Below the pieces are notes generated by a model. That model was not told where the DNA came from. It searched no databases and worked only from the letters and a program-made list of their open reading frames with translations. From Clostridia bacterium (lineage in GTDB: Bacteria > Bacillota > Clostridia > Oscillospirales > CAG-272), in contig JAFSSQ010000043.1 of NCBI GenBank assembly GCA_017450965.1, positions 1 to 47,405 on the forward strand: DNA of 47,405 nucleotides. Direction: 5' to 3'. Positions 29,946-38,657 of this stretch are shown one piece after another. Made by a program: the position numbers and the translations under genes. Every line of letters begins with the position of its first letter. The stretch's first letter is position 1.

Positions 29946-32866
29946 CCCTCCCCGCCGAACACGGCGGACAGGCCCGCGGCGGCGCTCTGTGCGATCTTCT
30001 GCCGTTCCCGCTCCGAGAGGAGCCGGTGCAGATCCTCCGGCGAGGCGGCGTCTCCGAGCGTGAGAGTGAAAGCGGGAACGGTCGGGTCGGCCCGGAGCGC
30101 GGCGTCCGGCCGGCGCCCGCCCGTGCCGGCGGAGATCTCGCTCCCCGCGAAGAAGCGTTCCGCCGCCGCGTCTCCTACCGCGTTCTCCGGGGTAACGGAA
30201 AGTCCCTCCGCGCCGCGGGAAAGAGCGAGAAACAGGATCAGATCGGGATCGCCGGAGGACGCGTCCTCCGCGCCGGAGAGAAGAACGGAGGCGCCGCGCT
30301 TTTCCAACTGCGCGGAAAGCGAGGCGGCGAAAGCGGCGAGAAGATCCTCCTCGCTTTTCCCTTCCCCGAGGGTAAAGCCGTCGGAGAACGGGAGGGGGGA
30401 GAGCAGGACCGTCTTCCCGGCAAGCCCCCCTTCGGCGGGCTCGCGGAAGCGGACGCTCATCACGTCGTACTCTCCCGCTTTATCAAAATAGACGGTCGCT
30501 CCGTTGTAACGCGAGGGATCGCTAAAGGCGATCTTCACCGAAACGCCCTCCGCGGACGTTTCAAAGGCGACCTCTCCCACCAGTTCGGACGGCGAGGAGC
30601 GCGTGATCGTATCGGCGGAGAGGACGGCGCCGGGGAAGGTGATCGTGAGGGTATCGCCGACGAGGGTCGAGCGGAAGACGGGGAAGGAATTGATCACCCG
30701 CACGGTAACGAGCGTCTCCCCGGTCCGGCTCTGGGACTGCAGCATCTTGTGGACGGTCACGGGCGGAAGCTCGGAAACGACCCCCTGCTCCGAAACGCCC
30801 TCCGCCGACACCCAGTCGCCGAAGGAAAGACGGTAAGAGCCGTCCCTCTCCTCGGAAGCGTAACAATCCGCGCCGACGGGAAGTCCGACGGCGGAGATCG
30901 CGCCGCTTGCCAGATAGGCGTTCTCCCGGAGGAGGAGCCCCTCCCGTTCCGTCTTCAGAGAAAGGAAGGACCCGGCCGGGATCACGCGCACCTCGCCGCC
31001 CTCGGCCCGCGCCTCCTCGCCGCCGCGGACGGCGGTAAAGGTAAGGGTCCCGAGGGAGCGGATCTCGTTTGCCCCGGGCCCGGGCAGCGCGATCTCACCG
31101 AGATAGACGGCAGCGGCGTCCCGGTCCGCCGGAGAGGAGCCCGTTTCCTTCGGGGCGAGACGGACGGTCTCGCCGCCGAGGGAGGCCGTGACCGTGCTGC
31201 CCCGCGGGGCCAGACACCGGACCGCCAGTTTCTCGCCCGCGCGCAGCGTCGTGCGGACGGCGGGGGACGCTCCGTCGATCCGGTAGGAGCCGAGCGAGGA
31301 GATCTCTTCCCCGTCCGTGCGCCGGACCGTGCGGGTATAAACCTTCCCGTCCACGCTGACGGAAAGGCGGTTTTCTCCCGTTTCCAGGGAAAAGGAAACG
31401 GCGAAAACCCCGTCTTTGGAAAGGCCGACGGCGCGGCCGCCCGCCGTCACGCGGGCGGCGGGATCCGCCGTGCCGACGAGGGTGATCCGATCCGCGTTCG
31501 TAACGGTCCCTTCCGCGGGCCAGCAAAGGACGGCCTCCCCGCCCGCGCTCTCCGTCTCCGGATAGGCAAGCGGATCAAGGTAGAGGGCGCGCAGCTCGTC
31601 GGCCGCCCCCTTTGTGTTTTGTTTGAGAACGGCGTAGCCGAAGTGGACGCTGCCGCGGTATCTCTCTTCCGCGCGGGCAAAGGTCACCTGCGCGCCGATC
31701 TCGCCGGCCTCGGCGCCCCCCTCCTCCGCGTAGCGGTAGAGTCCGTGGGAAATCAGCAGTTTAACGGAGGATCCGGCCAGCGCGGCGTTCCACCAGCGGA
31801 CCAGCTCCCCGTACGGGGCGACGGAGGTGGAAAAATCCCAGTAGATCTGCGGCGCGAGATAGTCGACGGTCTCCGCCTTCACCCACGCGAGCGGGTCGCA
31901 GTAGATCGAGGAGTAGCTCTCCAGCCCCGCCGTGGGGGAGCCGCCGTTCTGCCCGTCGTCGTTTTGCCAGATGCCGAAGGGCGCGATGCCGAACAGGCAG
32001 CTTTCGTTTGCCGCGTGCACCGCCTCCGAACAGAGGCGGACCGTTTCGTTGATATTCTCCCGCCGCCAGTCGGCGAGCGGTTTTCCCCCGCCGAAGAGCC
32101 GGTAGGACGCTCCGTCGTCAAAGGCGGCGAGGGCGCCGTTTTCCCCGGTGACGGGATAGGGATAGAAATAGTCGTCAAAGACGATCCCCTCAAGCTCGTA
32201 CTTCTCCGCCAGCTCCCGCACGCCGGCGGCGACAAGCTCCCGCACCGCGGGATTGCCGGGATCGTAGTAAAGTCTGCCGTCCGCGTAGGCGATCACGTAC
32301 TCGGGGTGTTTGCGCGCGGGGTTATTTTCCGCGAGGGCGGAGAGATCGGTGCGCGGGTAGGCGGCCGAGCCGGTCGTGACGCGGAAGGGATTGACCCACG
32401 CGTGGACGGCGATCTTTTTTGCGTGCGCGGCGGCGATCAGATAGGCAAGCGGGTCAAAATCCCCGTCCGCCGCCTTCCCCTGCTCGCCGGAGAGGACCTC
32501 GGAAACGGGGAAAAGGTCGCTCTGACAGAGCGCGTCCCCCGCCGGCCGGACCTGGAAGAAGATCGCGTTGAGGCCGGCCTCCTTCGCCGTTGCCACGATG
32601 TCGTCCAGCTCCGCCGCGAGCTGCTCGCGGGAAAGGCCGGGGGCGCTTGGATAGTTGATGTTCGCGGCGGTGGCGATCCAGATCCCGCGCACCTCCGCGT
32701 CGGGGTTCATCGCCGGCTCCGCCGTCCCGGAAGAGTCCTCTGCCGGGAGCGTCCCGACGGGATAGAGAGCGCCGGAAAACCCCTCGCCGCACGCGGTGAG
32801 GAGCAAAGCGCAAAAGAGGAAAAGCGCGAGAAGAGCGCGGGGAAAACCGGTCTGCCTGTCTTTCAT
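29942..32866 (-). CDS. Glycosyl-hydrolase-like lipoprotein (GHL10 type) with degenerate amidase domain
   Basis: 974 residues. Lipobox LLLTAC near residue 26; short linker; GHL10/DUF187-type TIM-barrel domain about 58-400 (VRGIWIATAANINYPS, FFQVRPAGDAL, VHAWVNPFRVTTG, GIVFDDYFYPYP, VDYLAPQIYWDF). Beta-rich regions follow at about 430-800. The C-terminal segment (about 814-974) aligns by pattern with N-acetylmuramoyl-L-alanine amidase (Amidase_3), for example PAFTLTLGDAASPEDLHRLL and RQKIAQSAAAGL. However, the expected zinc His/Glu residues are absent: GKTVLLSPLP replaces the usual DPGHGG. It may be a cell-wall-binding module. The protein is outside the cell and membrane-anchored; the substrate is probably peptidoglycan or a surface glycan (inference). 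Own promoter at 32893; overlaps dusB. Confidence 0.85.
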   Translation of the reverse strand: MKDRQTGFPRALLALFLFCALLLTACGEGFSGALYPVGTLPAEDSSGTAEPAMNPDAEVRGIWIATAANINYPSAPGLSREQLAAELDDIVATAKEAGLNAIFFQVRPAGDALCQSDLFPVSEVLSGEQGKAADGDFDPLAYLIAAAHAKKIAVHAWVNPFRVTTGSAAYPRTDLSALAENNPARKHPEYVIAYADGRLYYDPGNPAVRELVAAGVRELAEKYELEGIVFDDYFYPYPVTGENGALAAFDDGASYRLFGGGKPLADWRRENINETVRLCSEAVHAANESCLFGIAPFGIWQNDDGQNGGSPTAGLESYSSIYCDPLAWVKAETVDYLAPQIYWDFSTSVAPYGELVRWWNAALAGSSVKLLISHGLYRYAEEGGAEAGEIGAQVTFARAEERYRGSVHFGYAVLKQNTKGAADELRALYLDPLAYPETESAGGEAVLCWPAEGTVTNADRITLVGTADPAARVTAGGRAVGLSKDGVFAVSFSLETGENRLSVSVDGKVYTRTVRRTDGEEISSLGSYRIDGASPAVRTTLRAGEKLAVRCLAPRGSTVTASLGGETVRLAPKETGSSPADRDAAAVYLGEIALPGPGANEIRSLGTLTFTAVRGGEEARAEGGEVRVIPAGSFLSLKTEREGLLLRENAYLASGAISAVGLPVGADCYASEERDGSYRLSFGDWVSAEGVSEQGVVSELPPVTVHKMLQSQSRTGETLVTVRVINSFPVFRSTLVGDTLTITFPGAVLSADTITRSSPSELVGEVAFETSAEGVSVKIAFSDPSRYNGATVYFDKAGEYDVMSVRFREPAEGGLAGKTVLLSPLPFSDGFTLGEGKSEEDLLAAFAASLSAQLEKRGASVLLSGAEDASSGDPDLILFLALSRGAEGLSVTPENAVGDAAAERFFAGSEISAGTGGRRPDAALRADPTVPAFTLTLGDAASPEDLHRLLSERERQKIAQSAAAGLSAVFGGEG

Positions 32867-32892
32867 ATTCTACCTCCGGAGGACTTGCCATC

Positions 32893-32921
32893 ATTTTAGC
32901 ACGAACGCGCCTTCTTGACAA
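32893..32921 (-). promoter_or_regulatory. Promoter of the GHL10 lipoprotein-dusB operon
   Basis: On the minus strand, TTGTCA (32916-32921) and TAAAAT (32893-32898) with a 17-bp spacer; divergent from the rnhA promoter. Confidence 0.8.
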
Positions 32922-32990
32922 GCCCTTCTTTTCCACAATATGCGGGCGGGAGGGAAAACTTGTCCTCCGCCGTCAATTTGCCGCCGCGTC

Positions 32991-33019
32991 TTGCATTTCC
33001 CCGCGCGGTATGATACACT
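32991..33019 (+). promoter_or_regulatory. Promoter of rnhA
   Basis: TTGCAT (32991-32996) and TACACT (33014-33019) with a 17-bp spacer; the start codon follows AAAAAGGAGGG. Confidence 0.8.
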
Positions 33020-33052
33020 GTTTGATAGATCAGATAAAAAAGGAGGGCCGCC

Positions 33053-33526
33053 ATGAAACGGGTCGAGATCTATACCGACGGCGCCTGCAGCGGCAACCCC
33101 GGTCCCGGCGGATGGGGCGCGATCCTCGTCTACCGCGGACACGAAAAGGAGCTGTCCGGCGGCGCGCGGAGCACCACCAACAACCGGATGGAGCTGACCG
33201 CCGCCATCGAGGCGCTCTCCGCCCTGAAAGAACCGTGCGAGGTATCCCTTACCTCCGACTCGCGCTATCTCGTCGACTCGGTCACCAAAGGGTGGGCGGC
33301 CGGCTGGCGGGCGCGCGGCTGGAAGCTGGCAAACAAGGAGCCGGCGCAGAACGTCGATCTCTGGGAGCGGCTCCTCGATCTCATCGAGATCCACCGCGTC
33401 GTCTTTTACTGGGTGCGCGGCCACGAGGGACACCCCTATAACGAACGCTGCGACCGCCTCGCCGTTGCCGAAACGCAGCGCCGCCTCCCCGGCGCGGAGG
33501 AAAACGAGGGTCCCGCGGAGCCGTAA
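33053..33526 (+). CDS. rnhA: Ribonuclease HI
   Basis: 157 residues, the standard bacterial length. Degrades the RNA strand of RNA-DNA hybrids (R-loops, primers) in the cytoplasm. Catalytic residues visible: Asp9 in [17 protein letters not shown], Glu47 in [10 protein letters not shown], Asp69 in [10 protein letters not shown] and Asp134 in NERCDRLA. His124 or His127 in GHEGHPYN is the outer-loop His. The handle region [18 protein letters not shown] (80-97) is present. The last 15 residues are an acidic, Pro-containing tail. It lies 57 nt before the next gene, which could be read from the same promoter. Confidence 0.96.
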   Translation: MKRVEIYTDGACSGNPGPGGWGAILVYRGHEKELSGGARSTTNNRMELTAAIEALSALKEPCEVSLTSDSRYLVDSVTKGWAAGWRARGWKLANKEPAQNVDLWERLLDLIEIHRVVFYWVRGHEGHPYNERCDRLAVAETQRRLPGAEENEGPAEP

Positions 33527-33583
33527 CCGCCAAAAACGAACGAGGGATCCGGCAAAACGCCGGACGGACCCGAAAGGAACGCT

Positions 33584-36500
33584 ATGACAGCCGCACGCAC
33601 CGCCGACAACCGGATACGCCTTTTTTCCCGCGCGCGCGTTCTGTGCGCGTTTCTCGCTTTCTGCGCGCTCTTCTCTCTTGGCGCGCTGCTGCCGCTCGCC
33701 GCTTTTCCCTCCCGCGCGGACACCCTGCTCGGGAGCGTTTACGATCTCTCCGCGCCGGACGAGCGCTTTTTGCGCCGCGACGGGACGGACTATCTCTGCT
33801 TTCCCTACCGGCGCGAGGGAGAAAACGTCTGCGAGCGCGTCTACGGGCGCACGCCCGATCTCTATTACGCCGAGGCGGTCTCCCTTTCCTTCTTCTGCGA
33901 GGACGCGGACGGCGACCCCCTCTCCGCGATCGCGACCCTGACCCTCGTCTTTTCGGACGGAGAGACGCTTTCCGCCTCCGCCTCCTCCGCCGGAGAGCAG
34001 GCGCGCCTCAGCGCCGATCTGCGCTCCCTTACGGGCGAGCGGCGTCTTTCCTCGCTTTCCGTCAGCTTTAAGATCTCCTCGCCGCCCGAGGGCGCTCTCT
34101 GCTTTGTCGGCGAGCCTGCGGCGGACGCGGAAACGAACGCCGCCTTTGCCGAGCGGTTCTTTTGCCGGTCCTTTACGGCGGAAAAGGGCTCTGTCGTGAC
34201 CGGCGACGGAGGAACGACCCTCACCGCGCATTTCTACGGCGCCGGCTCTCTCATCGAGGGCGCCGCCGGCGCCCGCGTCGCGGACGCGGAAACCAACGCC
34301 CTGCGCATCAGCGTGGCCTCCTGCTCCCGGAGCTGCGAGCTTGCCATCTACTGCCTGTTCGGCGAGGAGGAGACCTTCCCCGACGAGCCGGCGGCGACCG
34401 TCTCCCTTGTCCGCTCGGAGAGCGAGACGATCTATTTTGCAGAGATCCGGGACGCGGGCGAGGCAAAAAAGCTGCGCTTCGTCTCCACCCGGAACGGCCT
34501 TTCCACCGTGGTCTTTACCTCGGTGCTCGCCGTTTCCACCTACGCGCCGGGCTCCGACTGGCTCGGCGACGTTTCCTCCTGCCGCCTTTCCGACGACGGG
34601 ACGGGCATTCTCGTGCGCGGCAGTCTCCCCGCCTCCCTCGCCGTAAGCGGAAAAGAGGAGAGGCTGCTCGTCTACGCCCTCGCCCCGGAGGAGGATCTCT
34701 CCTCTCTCGCCGGCGCGGAGCCGGTCGCCTCCGGCCCCGTCTCCGTCCGGTTTGCCTTCCGTATCCCCGTCGACGGGGAGGACGACCGGCTCCTCTCCCG
34801 CAAGTTCGTCGTCCTGATGACCGAGGGCGGCGTCCCCACCGACCCGCCGCGCCTCCTCGCCACCCCCTTCTACGTGGAAAAAGAGGAAAGCGGCGCGTCC
34901 GCGCCCGTCCTGTCCGCCGCCGCCTTCAAGGGCGTTCTCTGCGGCGGGGAGAGCGCCTTTGCCGAAAGCGAGCCCGGCTCCGTGATCCTCGACGTCGACC
35001 TCTCCCGCCTCTGCGATCTCTCCGGGCGCGGCTACGTCGTCCGCTCCGGCGGGGAGACTTACTATTTTGACCGCGAGGAGTCCGACCGGCTCCGCGCCCG
35101 TTTAGCGGAATACAGCGCCTGCGGCGTGCCGGTCTTTTTGCGTCTGCTTGCCACCAACCCGGGAAAAAGCGTTCCCTTTACCTATTCCTACAACGAGTCC
35201 GGCGTTTTCTGTTACGCCCTCAACGCGGAAAACGAAAAATCCCGCGCCTTCCTCAGCGCCGCGGTCCGCTACCTCTTTACCGATCTGGCGGCGGATCCCT
35301 CCGCCGTCTCCGGTCTGATCCTCGGCAAAAGCGCCGACAGCAGCGGCTCCTACAACTTTATGGGCGCGGACATCCCGCTCGACGCGTACGCCGACGCGTA
35401 CCTGCTTGCCCTGCGGACCGTTTCCGGCGCCGCCTCGCGCTGCCGCCCCGGGATCCTTCTCTGCGTTCCGGTCGACGATCAGTACCGGAACGAAAACGTC
35501 GGGCGACGCTTCCTCTTTCCCGATTACGACGTCTCGCTCTTTCTCGAGGCGCTCTGCGCGCGCGCCGCGGACGAGGGCGGGGGGCTCTCCTTTTCGGTCC
35601 TGATCGAGTCCTCCGCCGAGCCGACGGAAGAGAAGCCGGACCCCTTCTCCCTTCACGAGATGGGCGCCCTCCTTTCCTCCCTGAACGCAAGCTACGGCGT
35701 CTCCGCCGAAAAGCCCTTTCTCCTCTGGTCGCCGGAAAACGCCGCCGATCCCGCCGCCTCCTACTCTCTCCTCTATTACCGCGCCCTTTTTTCGGGCGCC
35801 GCCGGGGCGTTTTTCCTCGATCTCTCGGACGGGGACGGGACGCTTGCCGCCCTCTGCCGCGAGATCGACACCGTACAGACCCTGAATGCGACCGCCGCCC
35901 CGCTCGCCCGCCTCGGCGTTCTGGCGGAGCGCGACCTTGCCGGCTTTGACGGCGCGAAGCTCGTTTTGCGCGACGTGAAACGGGCGGAGGCCGCCGCGCC
36001 GCTCGCCTCTCCCGCCGGCGCCGCGCTCTACCGCTCCTTTGCGGAGCGCTCCGCGCTCGCCGCCGTCCTGCCCGCCGGAAAAACGGCCGTTTCCTACGCC
36101 GGCGGAGCGGTCGTTTGCTCCTTTCCCGCCGGGGGCGGGAGCGCGATCCTCTCCCTCCCGGAAATTTCTCTCTTTTCTTGCGCAAAAATCTTGGTTTTTT
36201 CCTTTGACTGTGCTATAATGGAGGAAAATACGGAGGCGGAGCTCGTTTTCCTCTGCGGGGAGACCGTCTACCGCGTCTCCGTCCCGGCCGAAACCGGCCG
36301 CGTCGCGCTGGACACCGAACCTCTCTCCCGCCTCTCCGACGTCCGCGCCGTGATCCTCTCCCTCTCGGGGGAGGCGACCGTCCGGCTGCTCTCCTTTGCG
36401 GGAGAGAGCGACGTTCTCTCCGACGACGCTCTGGAGCTGGCGATCCGAAAACGCCTTTCCGGCGGCGCGGCGCTGCCGGACCCTTCCCGCGCGGAATGGG

Positions 36501-36646
36501 GGATGCTTTTGCTCGCGCTCGTCTCCATCTCCGGCGCCAGCGCCTTTCTGATGCGCCGGAAAAAACGGAGCGCCGCCCCCGCCGGCCGCGCGGACGAAAC
36601 ACCGTCCGACCCGCCCCCCGGATCCGACCGTCCGATCTTTCTCTGA
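33584..36646 (+). CDS. Large surface protein with DUF5722-like domain, C-terminal anchor
   Basis: 1020 residues. Signal peptide about 1-45 (Arg-rich start, then LCAFLAFCALFSLGALLPLAAF). Residues 50-330 are beta-rich and jelly-roll-like (SLSFFCEDADGDPLSAIATL); 330-450 form another beta region. About 464-762 resemble DUF5722, a glycosidase-like TIM-barrel family: VILDVDLSRLCDL, FTYSYNESGVFCYALN, FLSAAVRYLFTD. A distal beta domain covers 800-950. A membrane helix (about 980-997) is followed by Arg/Lys residues and a Pro-rich tail. No sortase motif is seen. Probably an outer-surface carbohydrate-binding or hydrolysing protein (inference). A consensus-like promoter lies inside its 3' part (36191-36219). 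Ribosome site AAAGGAA. Confidence 0.78.
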   Translation: MTAARTADNRIRLFSRARVLCAFLAFCALFSLGALLPLAAFPSRADTLLGSVYDLSAPDERFLRRDGTDYLCFPYRREGENVCERVYGRTPDLYYAEAVSLSFFCEDADGDPLSAIATLTLVFSDGETLSASASSAGEQARLSADLRSLTGERRLSSLSVSFKISSPPEGALCFVGEPAADAETNAAFAERFFCRSFTAEKGSVVTGDGGTTLTAHFYGAGSLIEGAAGARVADAETNALRISVASCSRSCELAIYCLFGEEETFPDEPAATVSLVRSESETIYFAEIRDAGEAKKLRFVSTRNGLSTVVFTSVLAVSTYAPGSDWLGDVSSCRLSDDGTGILVRGSLPASLAVSGKEERLLVYALAPEEDLSSLAGAEPVASGPVSVRFAFRIPVDGEDDRLLSRKFVVLMTEGGVPTDPPRLLATPFYVEKEESGASAPVLSAAAFKGVLCGGESAFAESEPGSVILDVDLSRLCDLSGRGYVVRSGGETYYFDREESDRLRARLAEYSACGVPVFLRLLATNPGKSVPFTYSYNESGVFCYALNAENEKSRAFLSAAVRYLFTDLAADPSAVSGLILGKSADSSGSYNFMGADIPLDAYADAYLLALRTVSGAASRCRPGILLCVPVDDQYRNENVGRRFLFPDYDVSLFLEALCARAADEGGGLSFSVLIESSAEPTEEKPDPFSLHEMGALLSSLNASYGVSAEKPFLLWSPENAADPAASYSLLYYRALFSGAAGAFFLDLSDGDGTLAALCREIDTVQTLNATAAPLARLGVLAERDLAGFDGAKLVLRDVKRAEAAAPLASPAGAALYRSFAERSALAAVLPAGKTAVSYAGGAVVCSFPAGGGSAILSLPEISLFSCAKILVFSFDCAIMEENTEAELVFLCGETVYRVSVPAETGRVALDTEPLSRLSDVRAVILSLSGEATVRLLSFAGESDVLSDDALELAIRKRLSGGAALPDPSRAEWGMLLLALVSISGASAFLMRRKKRSAAPAGRADETPSDPPPGSDRPIFL
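36191..36219 (+). promoter_or_regulatory. Internal promoter for the downstream ydjG-like cluster
   Basis: TTGGTT (36191-36196), a 17-bp spacer and TATAAT (36214-36219) with an extended -10 TGC, in an AT-rich pocket of an otherwise GC-rich coding region. It would transcribe 36664-39983. Confidence 0.6.
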
Positions 36647-36663
36647 AGGAGGTCTTCTTTCGT

Positions 36664-37755
36664 ATGTCAAACGAAAGCACGATGAGCTATAAATGCCCCT
36701 CCTGCGACGCGCGTCTCCGTTTTGACGAAACGACGGGCCGGCTGCAGTGCGACTACTGCGGCGGCAGCTTCGGTATCGACGAGGTCGCCGCCTACAACGC
36801 CGCGCAAAGCGGAGAAACGCCCCGCCCGGACGCCGCGCGGGAAACGCCGTCCGGCGAGGAGGAGGAAAACGCCGAGCTCGGCGTTCTCACCTGCCCCACC
36901 TGCGGCGGGGAGCTGGTCTTCGACAAGGATACGGCGGCCTCCGCCTGTCCCTACTGCGGCAACCCCGCGATGGTCAAAAGCCGCCTGACGGGGAAGTTCA
37001 AGCCCGAGCTGATCATCCCCTTTTCGATCCCCAGGGAAAAAGCGAAGGAAGCGCTCAAAAAGTTCGCCGGCAAACGCATCCTCCTGCCGCGCGGCTTTTT
37101 AAGCGAAAGCAAGCTCGAGTCGATCCGGGGGATCTATCTTCCCTTCTGGCTCTACCGCTGCACGGCGGACGCCTCCGCGGTCTTCTCCGCGCAGAAAACC
37201 TTTACCACCCGCGGCTCAAACTACGATACCGTCCGCACCGACTACTACGAGATCGACCGGGACGCCTCGATGGACTTTGAAAACGTGGCGGTCGACGGCT
37301 CCTCCCGTATGGCGGACAGCCTGATGGACGCGATCTCCCCCTACTCCTACTCGGACGCGCGCGCCTTTTCCACCGCCTACCTTTCCGGCTTTTTCGCCGA
37401 CCGGTACGACGAGGACGCGGATCAGTGCGCCGAGCGCGCCAAAAACCGGATCGAGAACACCGCCCTCTCCGTACTGCGCCAGAGCGTGAGCGGCTACGAG
37501 AACGTCAGCGTCAAAAGCTCGGCCGTCGCAGAGCGGGACCTCCGCTCCCGCTACGCCCTGCTCCCCGTGTGGCTGCTCGTCAACCGCTACAAGGGCGAGG
37601 CCTACACCTACGCGATGAACGGCCAGACCGGCAAGTTCGTCGGCGAGCTCCCCGTCTCCAAAAAGCGCTTCTGGCTTTTTACCCTCCTGCTTACCGTCGG
37701 CATCGGCGCGCTGATCGCCGCCGGGTACTTCTTCTGGATGGGAGGCGGCGTGTGA
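36664..37755 (+). CDS. Double zinc-ribbon membrane protein (YdjG-like)
   Basis: 363 residues from ATG 36664, 17 nt after the previous stop, with AAGGAGG upstream; the longer frame lies inside the previous gene. Two zinc ribbons: Cys11/14/30/33 (CPSCDA, CDYCGG) and Cys77/80/95/98 (CPTCGG, CPYCGN), separated by an acidic linker. A conserved middle domain (112-330) includes YLPFWLYRC and LPVWLLVNRYKGEAYTYAMN. A C-terminal membrane helix lies at about 337-358. This matches the layout of Bacillus YdjG, which with YdjH and YdjI forms a membrane-stress complex recruiting PspA. Neighbouring genes match YdjH and YdjI in the same order, which strengthens the call. No PspA gene is adjacent. Confidence 0.8.
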   Translation: MSNESTMSYKCPSCDARLRFDETTGRLQCDYCGGSFGIDEVAAYNAAQSGETPRPDAARETPSGEEEENAELGVLTCPTCGGELVFDKDTAASACPYCGNPAMVKSRLTGKFKPELIIPFSIPREKAKEALKKFAGKRILLPRGFLSESKLESIRGIYLPFWLYRCTADASAVFSAQKTFTTRGSNYDTVRTDYYEIDRDASMDFENVAVDGSSRMADSLMDAISPYSYSDARAFSTAYLSGFFADRYDEDADQCAERAKNRIENTALSVLRQSVSGYENVSVKSSAVAERDLRSRYALLPVWLLVNRYKGEAYTYAMNGQTGKFVGELPVSKKRFWLFTLLLTVGIGALIAAGYFFWMGGGV

Positions 37756-38606
37756 TGAAACAAAAGATCTTCTCCCTTTTCGCGCTTTTCGCTCTGCTCC
37801 TTTCCCTCTGCGCCTTCCCCGCCGCGGCGACGGAGCCGGCTCCGCTTCTCCGCGTGTTCGATTACGCCGATCTTCTCACCGACGAGGAGGAAAAGGATCT
37901 TTCCGACCGCATCGCCGAGCTGACCGGGTCCTGGGGACTTGACGTCGTCATCCTCACGAACGCGACCGGCTACGGCGAAAAGGACGTCGCCGCCTTCGCC
38001 GACGATTTTTACGACGAAAACGGCTGCGGCGTCGGAGAGGACCGCAGCGGGATCCTCTTCCTCGTCGATCTCAGCGAGCGCGATCTCTACTTTTCCACCT
38101 GCGGCAAGGCGATCGGCGTTTTCACCGATTACGGTCTCAATCAGCTCTACAACGCCGTCGTCTCCTACTTCTCGAACGGCGATTACGCGGGCGGGTTTTG
38201 GCGCTTTCTGCGCGAGATCCCGGACTACGCCGCCGCGTATCAAAAAGGCGAGCCGATCGATCTTATCTCCGGCGAGTCCGGCGACTTTGTATACGCCGAG
38301 CGGAAGGATCCGAAAAAGAACCCCACGACCTACGTGGTGATCGCGGCGATCGCCTTTGTGATCTCCCTGATCGTCATGAGTCTCGTCAGAAGGGGGATGA
38401 ACACCGCGCGGGTCAGCGTCAACGCAAACGACTGCCTTGTCGGCTCCTCCCTGAACTTCCGCCGGAAGGCGGACCGGTTCCTCCACTCGCGCACCTCCCG
38501 CATCTATCACTCCTCCTCGTCCGACCGCTCCGGCGGCGGCGGAGGCTCCTCCACCCACTCAAGCTCGCACGGCGTTTCGCACGGCGGCGGCGGAGGAAAG
38601 TTCTGA
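37755..38606 (+). CDS. TPM-domain membrane protein (YdjH/YgcG-like)
   Basis: 283 residues; ATG overlaps the previous stop (TGATG at 37753-37757). Signal peptide about 1-25; TPM domain about 35-160 (VFDYADLLTDEEEKDLSDRI, LDVVILTNATGY, GILFLVDLSERDLYFSTCGK), a fold shared by Psb32/YgcG proteins facing the extracytoplasmic side. A membrane helix lies at about 196-214, then a cytoplasmic tail ending in a Ser/His/Gly-rich stretch (SSSSDRSGGGGGSS and GVSHGGGGGKF). The tail pattern is typical of YgcG/YdjH proteins. It is coupled to the YdjG-like gene and followed 51 nt later by the YdjI-like gene. Probable role: membrane part of a stress-sensing complex. Confidence 0.85.
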   Translation: MKQKIFSLFALFALLLSLCAFPAAATEPAPLLRVFDYADLLTDEEEKDLSDRIAELTGSWGLDVVILTNATGYGEKDVAAFADDFYDENGCGVGEDRSGILFLVDLSERDLYFSTCGKAIGVFTDYGLNQLYNAVVSYFSNGDYAGGFWRFLREIPDYAAAYQKGEPIDLISGESGDFVYAERKDPKKNPTTYVVIAAIAFVISLIVMSLVRRGMNTARVSVNANDCLVGSSLNFRRKADRFLHSRTSRIYHSSSSDRSGGGGGSSTHSSSHGVSHGGGGGKF

Positions 38607-38657
38607 TCCCGTTATCCATAAAAATCAGATAAAAAAACAAAGAAAAGGAGAACAACC

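Noticed and set aside
30026..32899. 957-codon open frame on the plus strand
   Set aside because: Antisense to the GHL10-type lipoprotein, low-complexity Arg/Gly/Asp translation, no recognisable domain.
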